From Candidatus Methanocomedens sp. (GTDB lineage: Archaea; Halobacteriota; Methanosarcinia; Methanosarcinales; Methanocomedenaceae): a stretch of 6,459 nucleotides of DNA. Both the position numbers and the translations under genes were made by a program. Positions 5,286-6,459 of this stretch are shown here, piece by piece. The stretch spans positions 1 to 6,459 of the forward strand of contig PYCK01000132.1 of the NCBI GenBank assembly GCA_009649835.1. Direction: 5' to 3'. The notes under the pieces are model-generated. The model saw only the letters and a program-made list of their open reading frames with translations. It ran no database searches and was not told the origin of the DNA. The stretch's first letter is position 1. Each line of letters begins with the position of its first letter.

Positions 5286-6371
5286 ATGTTGCGTATTGGT
5301 GTCGTAATCCATGGACCTGTGGTTATCGACTCTGGCAGGGCAGGGAGACTTCTTGAAATATTATCAGGCATGGGTGAAGTGCATCCGGTCCTGGGCGGCA
5401 CCATGGGCAGGGCTGCTGTGATCGATGCAGGATTGGAGGACCTGATCGATATCAGCAGGAGCTTGAAACCCAGTGAATCTATTCTGGCCCTTAACTCTTC
5501 ATGTGATGTGGTATTGCTGGTCAATGAAGGTAAGTCCATAGAGACGGGATCGGCTTTTGGAAGACTTGTATTTGAGGGGCTGCCTGTATTGGAAAAGCCT
5601 CTATACCAGTTAGAGTTTGCAGGTGGATGTTCACTTATCCGGTTGAACAATGTTTTTCATCCATTTTTCAATGAACTGAGGCAAGTATTGGATGCCAGTG
5701 TGGTTCAATCTTTACCACCCGCCAGGGGTCTGGTAACGGAAAATGGAATTACCAGAAGGCCGGTTTTTGGTGTAAAGCCAGGGGAATGTGTGACCGTTAA
5801 CGGTATTGTTATTGGAAAGGCTTTGTCAGATAATGTTGAGATCATTTCCAGCGGCGGCAGGATAACAGGACTGGATGGGGGCAGGCTTAAATCCCATGGT
5901 ATAGAGAAACTGGAGCATGTTGACCTCTCGTCTGCTGTCGTACGGTCAGGGATTTTAAGGGATGCTGTTACCACACCCAGGGTGCTTGAACACAAGGCAT
6001 CGGGATATGCAGTGATCATAGACCATTCGGCAGAGAATACTTTTGAGATAGCGAAGGATGCGGATATGGCAGTAGTGGTGGGGGATGATACCACGGCAGT
6101 AGCAGGCGACCTGCTTACCCGCCTGGGCATCCCGATGATAGGCATTACTGACGGTGACAGGGACGGCATCACCCACTATGCGCATGTGCCGCCCGGCTCT
6201 GTGGTTATCAGGGTCTCTCCAGGGAATGATGATATTGTGGGGCGCCGGGTATGCGAAGAGATATTCGGGGGCCGGGGCCGGATGGAAATGGAGGGTGCCG
6301 GGTTTGAGGGGATACTGGCAAGTGTGCTGGGGCTGGCCGGGGGGCTGGTGGAAGAGGTTGTGCGGTATTAA
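5286..6371 (+). CDS. DUF2117-like archaeal protein of unknown function
   Basis: A 361-residue soluble protein without signal peptide or membrane helices. The N-terminus (MLRIGVVIHGPVVIDSG, then VLGGTMGRAAVIDAGLE at 35-51) looks like an alpha/beta domain with a glycine-rich loop and is what I associate with DUF2117, a family of methanogens and relatives. A middle part (about 145-225) is beta-rich and includes GITRRPVFGVKPGECVTVNG. The C-terminal part has a Rossmann-like rhythm: YAVIIDHSAENT (241-252), MAVVVGDDTTAVAGD (261-275), then GIPMIGITDGDRDG (281-294), whose acidic residues could bind metal or nucleotide (inference). The end is glycine-rich. It follows the DUF2098-like gene by 11 bp with no clear ribosome binding site of its own beyond GGCGG at 5266-5270, so translational coupling is likely. 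The ATG gives the expected family N-terminus. No function is assigned. Confidence 0.78.
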   Translation: MLRIGVVIHGPVVIDSGRAGRLLEILSGMGEVHPVLGGTMGRAAVIDAGLEDLIDISRSLKPSESILALNSSCDVVLLVNEGKSIETGSAFGRLVFEGLPVLEKPLYQLEFAGGCSLIRLNNVFHPFFNELRQVLDASVVQSLPPARGLVTENGITRRPVFGVKPGECVTVNGIVIGKALSDNVEIISSGGRITGLDGGRLKSHGIEKLEHVDLSSAVVRSGILRDAVTTPRVLEHKASGYAVIIDHSAENTFEIAKDADMAVVVGDDTTAVAGDLLTRLGIPMIGITDGDRDGITHYAHVPPGSVVIRVSPGNDDIVGRRVCEEIFGGRGRMEMEGAGFEGILASVLGLAGGLVEEVVRY

Positions 6372-6430
6372 ACTGGCTATGCTTTTGAAGTTTTCCGAAA
6401 CATTGCTGCATAGTGCAGAACGAAATGGAT

Positions 6431-6458
6431 TTATACTATTTTGTATAAAATAGTATAA
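6431..6458. repeat. Perfect 12-bp inverted repeat with box A-like core
   Basis: Left arm TTATACTATTTT (6431-6442), four-base spacer GTAT, right arm AAAATAGTATAA (6447-6458), with no mismatch. It starts 59 bp after the DUF2117-like stop and ends one base from the window edge. Each arm contains a TATA-like sequence, so it could be a promoter with overlapping operator for a gene to the right. A terminator is less likely, because the stem is almost all A-T and no T-tract can be seen before the window ends. Confidence 0.7.
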
Positions 6459-6459
6459 C

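Noticed and set aside
5129..5650. Minus-strand open frame spanning the DUF2098/DUF2117 junction
   Set aside because: It overlaps two well-supported genes and contains a leucine run that is merely the antisense of the Glu/Lys/Ala-rich tail; low-complexity shadow.

Overview
The window reads as a chromosomal piece of a methane-metabolising euryarchaeon. The main evidence is a complete F420-dependent methylene-tetrahydromethanopterin dehydrogenase (mtd), an archaeal-type FAD synthase (ribL), and two adjacent genes that look like the archaeal families DUF2098 and DUF2117, which I know mainly from methanogens and their relatives. Gene starts follow archaeal Shine-Dalgarno sites (GGTGA, GTGATC, GGAGG), and TATA-like box A elements can be seen. 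The Methanosarcinales/ANME-type lineages are my best guess, but that placement is inference. No rRNA, tRNA, CRISPR array, transposase or phage gene was seen.

Layout: positions 1-289 are AT-rich and non-coding. They hold three tandem 9-bp repeats and, at the right edge, a strong hairpin plus T-tract terminator that serves mtd. mtd runs leftwards (290-1111). A 159-bp intergenic region separates it from the divergent ribL (1271-1687). A small leftward gene for a stand-alone Lrp/AsnC-type RAM ligand-binding domain (1742-1975, possibly from 1984) converges on ribL. A roughly 220-bp AT-rich divergent promoter region follows, then the large ppdK gene for pyruvate, phosphate dikinase (2204-4855). After 80 bp with a clear box A comes a two-gene unit: a DUF2098-like protein (4936-5274) and, 11 bp later, a DUF2117-like protein (5286-6371). 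The window ends on a perfect 12-bp inverted repeat (6431-6458) that contains a box A-like sequence.

How the genes fit together: Mtd carries out an F420-linked step of the C1 pathway. RibL makes FAD. PPDK interconverts pyruvate and phosphoenolpyruvate, linking acetyl-CoA/pyruvate metabolism with gluconeogenesis. The RAM protein may sense an amino acid or similar metabolite. These look like separate core-metabolism transcription units. The only convincing operon is the DUF2098/DUF2117 pair, whose function is unknown and which is the most open biological question here. I did not find a clearly new defence or mobile system; the intergenic palindromes and repeats are the other items worth a second look.
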